Of a stretch of DNA of 64,000 nucleotides, positions 49,121 through 56,771 are shown piece by piece. Position 1 is the first letter of the stretch. Each line of letters starts with the position of its first letter. This DNA comes from Rhodococcus rhodnii. GTDB taxonomy: Bacteria > Actinomycetota > Actinomycetes > Mycobacteriales > Pseudonocardiaceae. The notes under the pieces were generated by a model, which was not told the DNA's origin, did no database searches, and worked only from the letters and a program-made list of their open reading frames with translations. Where the stretch lies: contig JOAA01000013.1 in NCBI GenBank assembly GCA_000720375.1, positions 186,001 to 250,000 on the forward strand, read 5' to 3'. Position numbers and translations under genes: made by a program.

Positions 49121-49990
49121 ATGGACTATCCCACCCTCAAACAGCTCGAACTGTTCCTCGCACTGGTCAACTCGGACGGAATCGCCAGCGCGGGCGCCAA
49201 ACTCGGCATGACACCGTCAGCCACAAGCCACGCGCTGCGGGCACTGGAGCGGACGCTCGGCACCACGGTCGTCGACCGCAACGCCTCCAGCGTCGAGCTG
49301 ACCTTCGCGGGCCGCGAGATCCTCCCGCACGTCCGGGACGTGTTCGCCGGGTTGCGGCTGATCCAGGCCACCGCCGGCGCGAGCGCGGAGCTGAAGACCG
49401 GCCGACTGCGGATCGGGTCGTTCGGCACCAGCTCGTCGCTGACGTTGCTGCCGCCGTTGCTGGCGGCGTTCCGGGAGCGCTATCCCGGGATCGAGGTGAA
49501 CGTGAGCGAGAAGACCGACTTGGAGATCGAGCAGGACCTGATCGAGCGGCGAGTGGAGATCGGCGTGGTCACGTTGCCGAAACCACAGTTCGACACGCTG
49601 CTGCTGGGCGTGGACGACATGGTTGCGGTGATTCCGGCCGGGCATGAGCTCGCGGACAGTGACCCGGTCGCGCTCACCGAGCTGGCCAGGCATCCGCTGA
49701 TCATGACCTACGCGGGCTCACAGGAACTGGTGAACCGGATGTTCGCCAGGGCGGGAATCCAGCCGCGCGTGACGCACGAGCTCCAGCAGATCATCTCGAT
49801 CCTGGAGTTCGTGGCCTTGGGGCACGGAGTGACGATCGTGGCGTCGTTGGCGTTGCCGGATCGGCACGAAGGCGTCGTCTATCGACGGATCACCCCACGG
49901 TTCTCCCGGCGTGTGGGTCTGGCGTGCCTTAATGAGCGACGGCTGTCGCCTGCGGCGGCGGCACTGTGGGAGCAGGCTCGATCAGCATGA
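49121..49990 (+). CDS. LysR-family transcriptional regulator
   Basis: This 289-residue LysR regulator starts at the ATG at 49121; the frame is open 20 codons upstream, but the HTH begins here. The DNA-binding part is LKQLELFLALVNSDGIASAG then AKLGMTPSATSHALRALERT, followed by the dimer helix and an effector-binding domain (RLRIGSFGTSSSLTLLPPLL, VSEKTDLEIEQDLIERRVEI, LGVDDMVAVIPAGHELADSD). Its last 62 bases overlap the convergent YeiH-type exporter gene, recalling the frequent yeiE-yeiH pairing, and it is divergent from the ThDP enzyme gene. It may regulate either or both. Confidence 0.9.
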   Translation: MDYPTLKQLELFLALVNSDGIASAGAKLGMTPSATSHALRALERTLGTTVVDRNASSVELTFAGREILPHVRDVFAGLRLIQATAGASAELKTGRLRIGSFGTSSSLTLLPPLLAAFRERYPGIEVNVSEKTDLEIEQDLIERRVEIGVVTLPKPQFDTLLLGVDDMVAVIPAGHELADSDPVALTELARHPLIMTYAGSQELVNRMFARAGIQPRVTHELQQIISILEFVALGHGVTIVASLALPDRHEGVVYRRITPRFSRRVGLACLNERRLSPAAAALWEQARSA

Positions 49991-50879
49991 GCGAGCCGAA
50001 CGCCACCCCGCCGACCAACACCGTGGACAACGCGCCGAGGACAAGGCCCTTTCGTCCAGCCCGCAACACTTTTCCGATGCGGACGGTCGTGCCCAACCCG
50101 AACATGGCGGCCGCGAGCAGGACAGTCGTGGTCAACTTCGCTCCATCGAGGACGGTCATGGGCAGGATTCCCGTGCTCCGAACCAGAACCATGACCAGGA
50201 AACCCGCCACGAACAACGGCATGATCGGCGGCCTGGGCCCGTCTTGCCGCTGGAAGAAGCCCACACCCGCCACGATCGGCGCGAGCAGCACCACCCGCGT
50301 GAGCTTCACGACCACCGCGACACCGACCGCAGCGGCCCCGGCAGGTGACGCGGCCGCGACCACCTGAGCGACCTCGTGCACGCTCAAACCCGCCCATTTG
50401 CCAAGGAATTCGCTGCCCATGCCGCTGCCGATCAGCGGCACCAGGGCGATTGCCGCGGTGCCGTACAACGTCACCAACGTGACGCTAGCGGCTACGTCTT
50501 CTTTGTCTGTCCGTGCCACGCTGTCCATGGCGACGATCGCCGAGGCACCGCAGATCGAGAACCCGGTCGCGACCATCAGGCCCAGCCCACGCGACACCCC
50601 GATCCATCGGGCCAACGCGAGCGTGCCGAAGAACCCGGCGGACACCGTGATCACCACGGCGAGCACGGTCCCGAATCCCAGCCGGGTCACCTCGGCGAGG
50701 CTCAGTTGCAAGCCCAGCAGCACCACACCCGTGCGCAGGAACCGGCGCGTCACCTGCTGCAGGTCGAGCCGGACCGGAGCCAGGACGCCGAGCAGGACCG
50801 CCACCGTCAACGCACTGAGCACAGGGATGAAGTGGTTCACCACCAGTGCCACCACCGCACCCGCCAAGGCCACCCACAT
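49929..50879 (-). CDS. Putative sulfate exporter family protein (YeiH/UPF0324)
   Basis: This 316-residue membrane protein with about 9-10 helices belongs to the YeiH/PSE family, which is linked to export of sulfate or sulfite. Typical stretches are LRTGVVLLGLQLSLAEVTRL, LALARWIGVSRGLGLMVATG, FSICGASAIVAMDSVARTDK (the most conserved block), KWAGLSVHEVAQVVAAASPA and MPLFVAGFLVMVLVRSTGIL. Residues resembling the usual first helix are present but short. It converges on and overlaps the lysR gene. Transport of a sulfur oxyanion is the family's suggested role and has rarely been shown directly. Confidence 0.87.
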   Translation of the reverse strand: MWVALAGAVVALVVNHFIPVLSALTVAVLLGVLAPVRLDLQQVTRRFLRTGVVLLGLQLSLAEVTRLGFGTVLAVVITVSAGFFGTLALARWIGVSRGLGLMVATGFSICGASAIVAMDSVARTDKEDVAASVTLVTLYGTAAIALVPLIGSGMGSEFLGKWAGLSVHEVAQVVAAASPAGAAAVGVAVVVKLTRVVLLAPIVAGVGFFQRQDGPRPPIMPLFVAGFLVMVLVRSTGILPMTVLDGAKLTTTVLLAAAMFGLGTTVRIGKVLRAGRKGLVLGALSTVLVGGVAFGSLMLIEPAPTVPPPQATAVAH

Positions 50880-50954
50880 AGCTCACAGGGTCCACGCGCA
50901 CGCGCGGGCGCGGTAGCAGGCACTTCGGCTTAAGGTCATAGCCCCAGGGAATGA

Positions 50955-51000
50955 CTCGTGAGTGTTTTGGCCGGTTCTAACCGGAGAAAACACTCACGAG
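50955..51000. repeat. 46-bp palindrome related to the one at 21477-21520
   Basis: CTCGTGAGTGTTTTGGCCGG plus TT, a CT loop and a matching right arm ending AAAACACTCACGAG form 22-bp arms with two mismatches. The outer GTGAGTGTTT and inner CCGGTT are shared with the palindrome at 21477-21520. Here it lies 16 bases before a histidine kinase start and between divergent genes, so it is not a simple terminator. It may affect the kinase promoter (its right arm covers the -35 region) or be a mobile palindromic element. Confidence 0.7.
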
Positions 51001-51015
51001 GTTTACGTTGTTCGC

Positions 51016-52281
51016 ATGAGTGCAGCCGAGGACCAGGCGTGGGCCAATTGGCGACGGCCGCTGCCCACTCCCGCCGAGCAGCGGCAGGACGTATGGATCG
51101 CGTTGCTGGTACTCGTCGGCGCGCTCGTCTCGTTGGTGCTTATCAACAGCATGGGATCGTTCGTCTTCGGCTCGGCACCACCGCTGTGGGAGCAATTTGT
51201 ATGGGCTGTGGTGCTGTCCTTGCCGTTGGCGGTACGCAGGCGGTTTCCGCTCGCCGTGCTGACCGTGCTCAGCGCGTTGTTCATCGCGGGCCAGGCCAGG
51301 CAGATGGGCGACAACCTGATGCCGTCGATCGCGCTGTTCCTCGCGACGTACACGGTCGGAGCCTGGGAACGGAACCGGACCTGGGCGCGGTGGGCGCGGA
51401 TCGCCATGATCGTGGCGATGTTCATGTGGCTCGGCTACAGCATGCTGACCACGACCGCCGACCCGGCACGGGCGTTCCGGCGAGCGGTCGGCCCGCTGGA
51501 CCCGATGCTGGCGAGCGTCATCTACGGTGTCGCCTACAACCTGATGTTCTTCGTCGGGGCCTATTTCTTCGGCAACATGGCCTGGCTGTCCGCCCGGCGT
51601 CAGGCCGAGCTGATCTGGCGCGCGGAGGAACTGCGGTTGTCGCAGGAGCAGAACACGCGCGGCGCGATCGTGGCCGAGCGGATCCGCATTGCCCGTGACC
51701 TCCACGACGTCGTCGCGCATCACGTCTCGGTGATGGGCGTGCAGGCAGGCGCGGCACGGCGGATGCTGGACAAGGATCCCGAAGTCGCCAGCGAAGCGCT
51801 GCGCACGGTCGAGCAGACCGCCCGCGCGGCCATCAGTGAGCTGCGCGGTCTTCTCGGCGTACTCCGGGCGGAGGACACGGATGTCTCCGACACGAAGTCC
51901 TCGCCAGGGCTGGATCAGTTGCCGGAACTGGTTTCCGCCGCGAGAAACGCCGGTCTGGAAGTCGTGCACGGCGTCTACGGCGAGCCGCGTCCGGTGCCGC
52001 AGGGTGTGGCGCTGTCGGCGTACCGCGTTGTCCAGGAGGCGTTGACCAATGTGGTGAAACACGCGGACGCGCGCCGAGCCGATGTTCGGGTGCGGTTTCT
52101 CGAAACGGCGTTGGAGGTCGAGGTCTCGGACGACGGCCGGGGCGACGTGAAAGGATCGAACGGGTTCGGTCTGCTGGGGATCCGCGAACGGGTCGCGGTG
52201 CACGGCGGCGAGCTGGATGCCGGGCCACGCCGGGACGGCGGGTTCCGCGTCCGGGTCAGCCTGCCGACGTCTGTCCACTGA
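51016..52281 (+). CDS. Two-component sensor histidine kinase, NarL/LuxR-partner type
   Basis: This 421-residue membrane kinase has about five or six helices in the N-terminal ~190 residues (WIALLVLVGALVSLVLINSM, FVWAVVLSLPLAVRRRFPLA and others), then the HisKA_3 phospho-acceptor helix with its His in RIRIARDLHDVVAHHVSVMG (~235) and a HATPase_c domain (YRVVQEALTNVVKHADARRA, VEVSDDGRGDVKGSNGFGLL, GIRERVAVHGGELDAGPRRD). The ATG at 51016 follows TACGTT by six bases, with no Shine-Dalgarno, so it is probably leaderless. The partner response regulator starts nine bases after its stop. Confidence 0.92.
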   Translation: MSAAEDQAWANWRRPLPTPAEQRQDVWIALLVLVGALVSLVLINSMGSFVFGSAPPLWEQFVWAVVLSLPLAVRRRFPLAVLTVLSALFIAGQARQMGDNLMPSIALFLATYTVGAWERNRTWARWARIAMIVAMFMWLGYSMLTTTADPARAFRRAVGPLDPMLASVIYGVAYNLMFFVGAYFFGNMAWLSARRQAELIWRAEELRLSQEQNTRGAIVAERIRIARDLHDVVAHHVSVMGVQAGAARRMLDKDPEVASEALRTVEQTARAAISELRGLLGVLRAEDTDVSDTKSSPGLDQLPELVSAARNAGLEVVHGVYGEPRPVPQGVALSAYRVVQEALTNVVKHADARRADVRVRFLETALEVEVSDDGRGDVKGSNGFGLLGIRERVAVHGGELDAGPRRDGGFRVRVSLPTSVH

Positions 52282-52290
52282 GGAGGGTGT

Positions 52291-52938
52291 GTGACACTGC
52301 GGGTGGTGCTGGCCGACGACCACGATCTGGTGCGGGTCGGATTCCGGGTGATTCTGGGCGCGGAGGACGACATCGAGGTCGTCGGGGAGGCCGGCAACGG
52401 CCTTGACGCGGTCGAGATGGTCAAGCGGCTGCGCCCGGACGTGGTGCTGATGGACGTCCAGATGCCCGGGATCGACGGGCTGGAGGCCACCCGCCGGGTG
52501 GTGGACGTCGCCAAAGTCGTCATCCTGACCACGTTCGACCGCGAGGACTACCTGTTCGAGGCACTACGCGCGGGCGCGAGCGGGTTCCTGCTGAAGAACG
52601 CGTCACCAGAGGACCTCGTCGACTCGGTACGGGTGGTGGCACGCGGCGACGCCTTGCTGTCCCCGGAGGTCACCCGGCGGGTGATCGCCCGGTTCAGCGG
52701 CAACGAGGCGGAGAAACCGTTGCACCGCCCGCCGGAGCTCACCGATCGGGAGTGCGAGGTGCTCATCCAGTTGGCTCGCGGGGTGAGCAACGCCGAGATC
52801 GCCAGCGAGTTGTTCCTCGGCGAGACGACCGTGAAGACACACGTGTCCCGGATCCTGACCAAACTGGGACTTCGTGACCGTACGCACGCGGTCGTTTACG
52901 CATACGAGAACGGGATTGTCGCACCAGGACGGTCGTAG
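52291..52938 (+). CDS. Two-component response regulator, NarL/LuxR type
   Basis: This 215-residue regulator has a receiver domain with acidic pocket and phospho-Asp (VVLADDHDLVRVGF, DVVLMDVQMPGIDGLEATRR) and Lys (GFLLKNASPEDLV), then a LuxR-type HTH (LTDRECEVLIQLARGVSNAE then IASELFLGETTVKTHVSRIL). GTG start with GAGGAGGG in the gap after the kinase gene. With the kinase it forms a complete signalling pair, and the ABC exporter genes just downstream on the same strand are its likely target. Confidence 0.94.
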   Translation: MTLRVVLADDHDLVRVGFRVILGAEDDIEVVGEAGNGLDAVEMVKRLRPDVVLMDVQMPGIDGLEATRRVVDVAKVVILTTFDREDYLFEALRAGASGFLLKNASPEDLVDSVRVVARGDALLSPEVTRRVIARFSGNEAEKPLHRPPELTDRECEVLIQLARGVSNAEIASELFLGETTVKTHVSRILTKLGLRDRTHAVVYAYENGIVAPGRS

Positions 52939-53023
52939 GCCGCGACATCGTCCGCACGGAGGATGGACGAATCGGGCTCGCGCCGGACGTCATGGGGCAT
53001 CCCGGAAAACTAGGCTGCCCCGC

Positions 53024-53905
53024 ATGTTGAAGGTGACTGGGGTCAGCCGGAGTTTCGGCGAGCACCGGGTCCTCGATGAGATCTCGTTCGACGTCCGGCC
53101 GGGGCGGATGACGGGTTTCCTCGGTGCCAACGGAGCCGGCAAAACGACGACGATGCGGATCATTCTCGGCGTCCTCGCCCCGCAGGGTGGAACGGTGACG
53201 TGGCGTGGTGAGCCGATCACGCAGCAGGTGCGGCAGACGTTCGGGTACATGCCCGAGGAACGCGGCCTGTACCCGAAGATGAAGGTGGCCGAACAGATCG
53301 CGTGGCTCGGCCAGTTGCACGGACTGTCGTCGGCCAAGGCCAAAGCCAACACCGCGGACCTGCTCGAACAGCTCGAACTGACCGCACGCGCCAACGACAC
53401 ACTCGAACAGCTGTCGCTGGGCAACCAGCAACGCGCCCAGATCGCGGCCGCGCTCGTGCACGAACCGGCCGCGATGATCCTCGACGAACCGTTCTCCGGT
53501 CTCGACCCGATCGCGGTCGACACCGTGCTGAGGGTGTTGCGGGAGCGGGCTTCCGGCGGCGTTCCGGTGCTGTTCTCCAGTCACCAGCTGGCTTTGGTCG
53601 AACGGCTGTGTGACGACCTGGTGATCATCTCGGGCGGCAAGATCAAGGCGAGCGGCGGCCGCGAGGAGCTGCGCGCCAAGTACGGCACGACGAGATTCGA
53701 GCTCGTGGTGGACTCCGACGCGGGCTGGCTGCGTGACCATCCCGGTGTCCGAGTGGTCGATGTGGACGGTCCGCGCGCGGTGTTCGAAGTGGACAACGGG
53801 CAGACCGACCAGCGGGTGCTGGAGTCGGCGTTGAGCCGGGGCGCGGTCCGCAGCTTCAGCCCGGTCGTGCCGTCGTTGGAAGAGATCTTCAAGGAGGTGA
53901 TCTGA
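53024..53905 (+). CDS. ABC transporter ATP-binding protein (NatA-like)
   Basis: This 293-residue ATPase has Walker A in GFLGANGAGKTTTMRIILGV, signature in LEQLSLGNQQRAQIAAALVH (LSLGN, a variant found in NatA-type proteins), Walker B in AAMILDEPFSGLDPIAVDT and a C-terminal extension (DUF4162-like: FELVVDSDAGWLRDHPGVRV to LEEIFKEVI). The ATG at 53024 lies seven bases after TAGGCT (53011-53016), so a separate leaderless transcript is likely in addition to any read-through from the two-component genes. The stop overlaps the permease start by one base (TGATG). Confidence 0.92.
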   Translation: MLKVTGVSRSFGEHRVLDEISFDVRPGRMTGFLGANGAGKTTTMRIILGVLAPQGGTVTWRGEPITQQVRQTFGYMPEERGLYPKMKVAEQIAWLGQLHGLSSAKAKANTADLLEQLELTARANDTLEQLSLGNQQRAQIAAALVHEPAAMILDEPFSGLDPIAVDTVLRVLRERASGGVPVLFSSHQLALVERLCDDLVIISGGKIKASGGREELRAKYGTTRFELVVDSDAGWLRDHPGVRVVDVDGPRAVFEVDNGQTDQRVLESALSRGAVRSFSPVVPSLEEIFKEVI

Positions 53906-54960
53906 TGGCCGCGTTCTGGCCGGCGACCAAACTCATCGCCGAACGGGAGATCAAGACCTACACCCGGTCCAAAGGCTTCTGGATCAGCGTCGCGGTGCTG
54001 CTGGCCGGCCTGTTCGCGGCGGCCATCCTGCCCACCGTGATCGGGGGATCGTCGCCCAAAGTGGCGGCGGTGGGCACGGAAGCACGGCAACTGTTGTCCA
54101 ACACCGGTTTCGACGTCCGTGAGGTGCCCGACGTCGCCGCCGCGGAGCAACTCGTGCGCTCGGAGGAGGTCAAAGCCGCGGTCGTGCCGGGACCACGCGT
54201 GATCGCGTTGAACGACCCGCCGAACTCCGTGGTGGCGGCGCTGGGCACGGCACCGCCGGTGCAGTTGCTGGAACCGTCCGCGGTCAGCCAGGACGTGCAG
54301 ATCCTGGTGACCCAGCTGTTCGCCTTGTTCTTCTTCCTGTTCGGCATGGGCGGCGTGGCCATCGCACAGGGCACGGTCACCGAGAAGCAGACCAGGATCG
54401 TGGAGATCCTGGTGGCCACGATCCCGGTCAGGGCCATGCTGGCGGGCAAGATCATCGGCCACTCGATCCTCACGCTCGGCCAGGTGCTGCTGATCGCGAT
54501 CGCCGCGCCCATCGCACTGAGCCTCGGCGGGCACACGGCACTGCTGAGCATGGTCGCGCCCGCGCTCGGCTGGTACGTGCCCTTCCTGGTCGTCGGGTTC
54601 GTCCTGCTCGCCGGGATCTGGGCGGTCGCCGGAGCACTGGTCAGCCGTCAGGAGGACCTCGGCGCCAGTACGGGACCCGTGATGCTGCTGGTGATGGCCC
54701 CGTACTTCGCGGTCGTGTTCGCGTCCGACAACCAACTCCTGATGACCGTGCTGTCGTACATCCCGTTCTCCGCAGGTGTGGCCATGCCGATCCGGATGTT
54801 CACCGATGACGCCCAGGCGTGGGAAGCCTTCGTCTCGTTGGGAATCCTGGTCGTGACGGTCGTGCTGATCGTGCAGTTGGCCAGCAGGTTGTTCAGCGGT
54901 TCGCTGCTGCAGACCGGCGGCAAGGTGGCGCTGAAGAAGGCGTGGGCACACGTCGACTAA
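53905..54960 (+). CDS. ABC-2-type permease (NatB-like)
   Basis: This 351-residue membrane protein follows the NatB plan: a first helix (GFWISVAVLLAGLFAAAILP), a ~130-residue outside domain, then five helices starting with VQILVTQLFALFFFLFGMGG and the conserved cytoplasmic block VTEKQTRIVEILVATIPVRA followed by MLAGKIIGHSILTLGQVLLI. NatAB-type systems export sodium, cations, lipids or antibiotics. AAGGAGG lies upstream of the ATG. Its stop overlaps by four bases the end of the convergent, broken SDR gene. Confidence 0.9.
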   Translation: MAAFWPATKLIAEREIKTYTRSKGFWISVAVLLAGLFAAAILPTVIGGSSPKVAAVGTEARQLLSNTGFDVREVPDVAAAEQLVRSEEVKAAVVPGPRVIALNDPPNSVVAALGTAPPVQLLEPSAVSQDVQILVTQLFALFFFLFGMGGVAIAQGTVTEKQTRIVEILVATIPVRAMLAGKIIGHSILTLGQVLLIAIAAPIALSLGGHTALLSMVAPALGWYVPFLVVGFVLLAGIWAVAGALVSRQEDLGASTGPVMLLVMAPYFAVVFASDNQLLMTVLSYIPFSAGVAMPIRMFTDDAQAWEAFVSLGILVVTVVLIVQLASRLFSGSLLQTGGKVALKKAWAHVD

Positions 54961-55714
54961 AGCGACACACCCGTCAGGTCGGCGCAGGCACTGAGGAATC
55001 CGTCCTGGACGCGCACGTCCGAGACGGCGGGGTGGGTCCGGTGTGGCTTGCGGTGGTAGTAGTACTCGCCGCTGCCGGGGTTGTCCGCGGTCGCGAGCCA
55101 CACCTGGGTCTCCGGCGCGCGAGACATGTCCCTCGACGCGCCGGGCCCACCCATCTTGGTGGCCACCCACCCCGGATCGACGGCGTTGGACTGCACATCA
55201 GGCCAGAGCCTGGCGACGGCGAACGACAGGATCGCGTCGTGCAGCTTCGAGTCGGAGTACGCCTGCGAGCCGTTCCACCGACGCCGCAGCCACTGCAGGT
55301 CGGTCAGGTCGGGATCGCCACCGAGATGCATCCCCGAGCTGAGGTAGATAGCCGATCCGGCCGGTCGATCAGGGCGGTGAGCAGGTACGGAGCCAATGAG
55401 TTGGTCGCGAACACGTGCGCGAGGCCGTCGACCGTCTCGATCCGCCGCCGCTCCTGGTAACCGATCGCGGCGTTGTGCACGACGACGTCGAACCGTCCGG
55501 ACGCGTTCGCCTGCTCGGCGATCGACTTGGTCTCCGCGATGCTGGACAGGTCGCCGACCACGACACCCGCGGCGCCGGGCGCGCCCCGCAGCGCGTCCTG
55601 CGCACGGGTTTCGTTGCGTGCGTGCAGCGTGACCTCGTGCCCGAGGTCGATCAGTTCACGGGCCACCATCTGCCCGAGCCCATCAGCGGATCCAGTGATC
55701 AGCACTCGCGTCAT
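54957..55714 (-). pseudogene. Short-chain dehydrogenase (SDR), single-base frameshift
   Basis: Two frames together make one complete SDR of ~250 residues. The first (from the ATG at 55714) carries the NAD(P) site and NNAG-like motif (VLITGSADGLGQMVARELID, DVVVHNAAIGYQERR) up to LIDRPDRL near 55350. The second continues with the expected strand-5 sequence (IYLSSGMHLGGDPDLTDL if one base were restored) and has the catalytic YxxxK (GSQAYSDSKLHDAILSF). One missing base around 55346-55352 explains the break. The start has TAATGT six bases upstream, so it is leaderless. Either a recent inactivation or a base-calling error; otherwise it would be an oxidoreductase of unknown substrate. Confidence 0.75.
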
Positions 55715-55775
55715 GCCTCCACATTAGGTCCACGGAATGGGACTGGAGTTGCGAAGGGCCAATAGGCTGCAGGGT

Positions 55776-56771
55776 GTGACGGACGCTCCGCTGCCCTTGA
55801 TCGACTTGTCCCGGTTCCGTGATCCCACCGCTGACCGGGCGGCTTTCCTCAGCGAGCTGAGGCACGCCGCCCACGAAGTCGGCTTCTTCTACGTCGTCGG
55901 GCACGGCGTCCCGGACGAGCTCACCACGGGCATCTACGAGGTCGCCAAGAAGTTCTTCGCGCTGCCGTTGGAGCAGCGGCTGGCGATCGAGAACATCAAC
56001 TCGCCGCAGTTCCGCGGCTACACGCGCACGGGCTACGAGTTCACCGGCGGCAAGCAGGACTGGCGCGAACAGATCGACATCGGCCCCGAGCGCGCGGTCG
56101 TACCTCCTGGCGGGCCGACTTGGCAGCGGCTGATCGGCCCGAACCAGTGGCCGTCTCAGCTGCCGGAACTGCGTGAGACCGTGCTGGCGTGGCAGGACGA
56201 GGCGCTGCGTGTGAGCCGCGAGGTGCTGCGTGCCCTGGCCGCGGCTTTGGGCCAGGACGAGGGCTACTTTGACGCCTGGTTCGACGAGGAAGCGTCCACC
56301 CACGTCAAGATCGTCCGTTATCCCGGCCGTGACGACGCCGAACAAGGCGTCGGCGCGCACAAGGACTACGGCTACCTTGCGCTGCTGCAGCAGGACTCCG
56401 TGGGTGGCCTGCAGGTCCAGGCCCAGGACGGTACGTGGATCGACGCCACCCCGATCCCGGGCAGCTTCGTGTTCAACATCGGCGAGATGCTGGAGATCGC
56501 CACCCAGGGCTATCTCCTCGCGACGCGACATCGGGTGATCAGCCCGCCCGCGGGTGTCGAACGGTTCTCCATCCCGTTCTTCCTCGGGCCACGGCTGGAC
56601 GCGATCGTCGAACCGCTCCAGCTGCCACCCGCGCTCGCCGCGCAGGCGCGGGGCGTCAGCGACGAGAAGGACAACCCGCTGCACGCCCAGTTCGGGGCGA
56701 ACGCGCTGGTCGGCTGGCTGCGGTCGCACCCGAAGGTGGCCGAGCGCTGGTGGTCGGACGTCATCGCATGA
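55776..56771 (+). CDS. 2-oxoglutarate/Fe(II) oxygenase, isopenicillin-N-synthase family
   Basis: This 331-residue non-haem iron oxygenase has the N-terminal DIOX_N region (LPLIDLSRFRDPTADRAAFL, VGFFYVVGHGVPDEL). The iron ligands are His and Asp in GVGAHKDYGYLALLQQDSVG (~195-197) and His in ATRHRVISPP (~250), with the 2-oxoglutarate-binding Arg-x-Ser in ERFSIPFFLGP. The GTG at 55776 is seven bases after TAGGCT (55763-55768), so the mRNA is probably leaderless; the frame is open 13 codons further. It overlaps the MetY gene (ATGA), and a lipase gene overlaps in turn: an unusual coupled trio. Substrate unknown; a role in sulfur amino-acid chemistry is suggested only by the neighbour. Confidence 0.9.
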   Translation: MTDAPLPLIDLSRFRDPTADRAAFLSELRHAAHEVGFFYVVGHGVPDELTTGIYEVAKKFFALPLEQRLAIENINSPQFRGYTRTGYEFTGGKQDWREQIDIGPERAVVPPGGPTWQRLIGPNQWPSQLPELRETVLAWQDEALRVSREVLRALAAALGQDEGYFDAWFDEEASTHVKIVRYPGRDDAEQGVGAHKDYGYLALLQQDSVGGLQVQAQDGTWIDATPIPGSFVFNIGEMLEIATQGYLLATRHRVISPPAGVERFSIPFFLGPRLDAIVEPLQLPPALAAQARGVSDEKDNPLHAQFGANALVGWLRSHPKVAERWWSDVIA

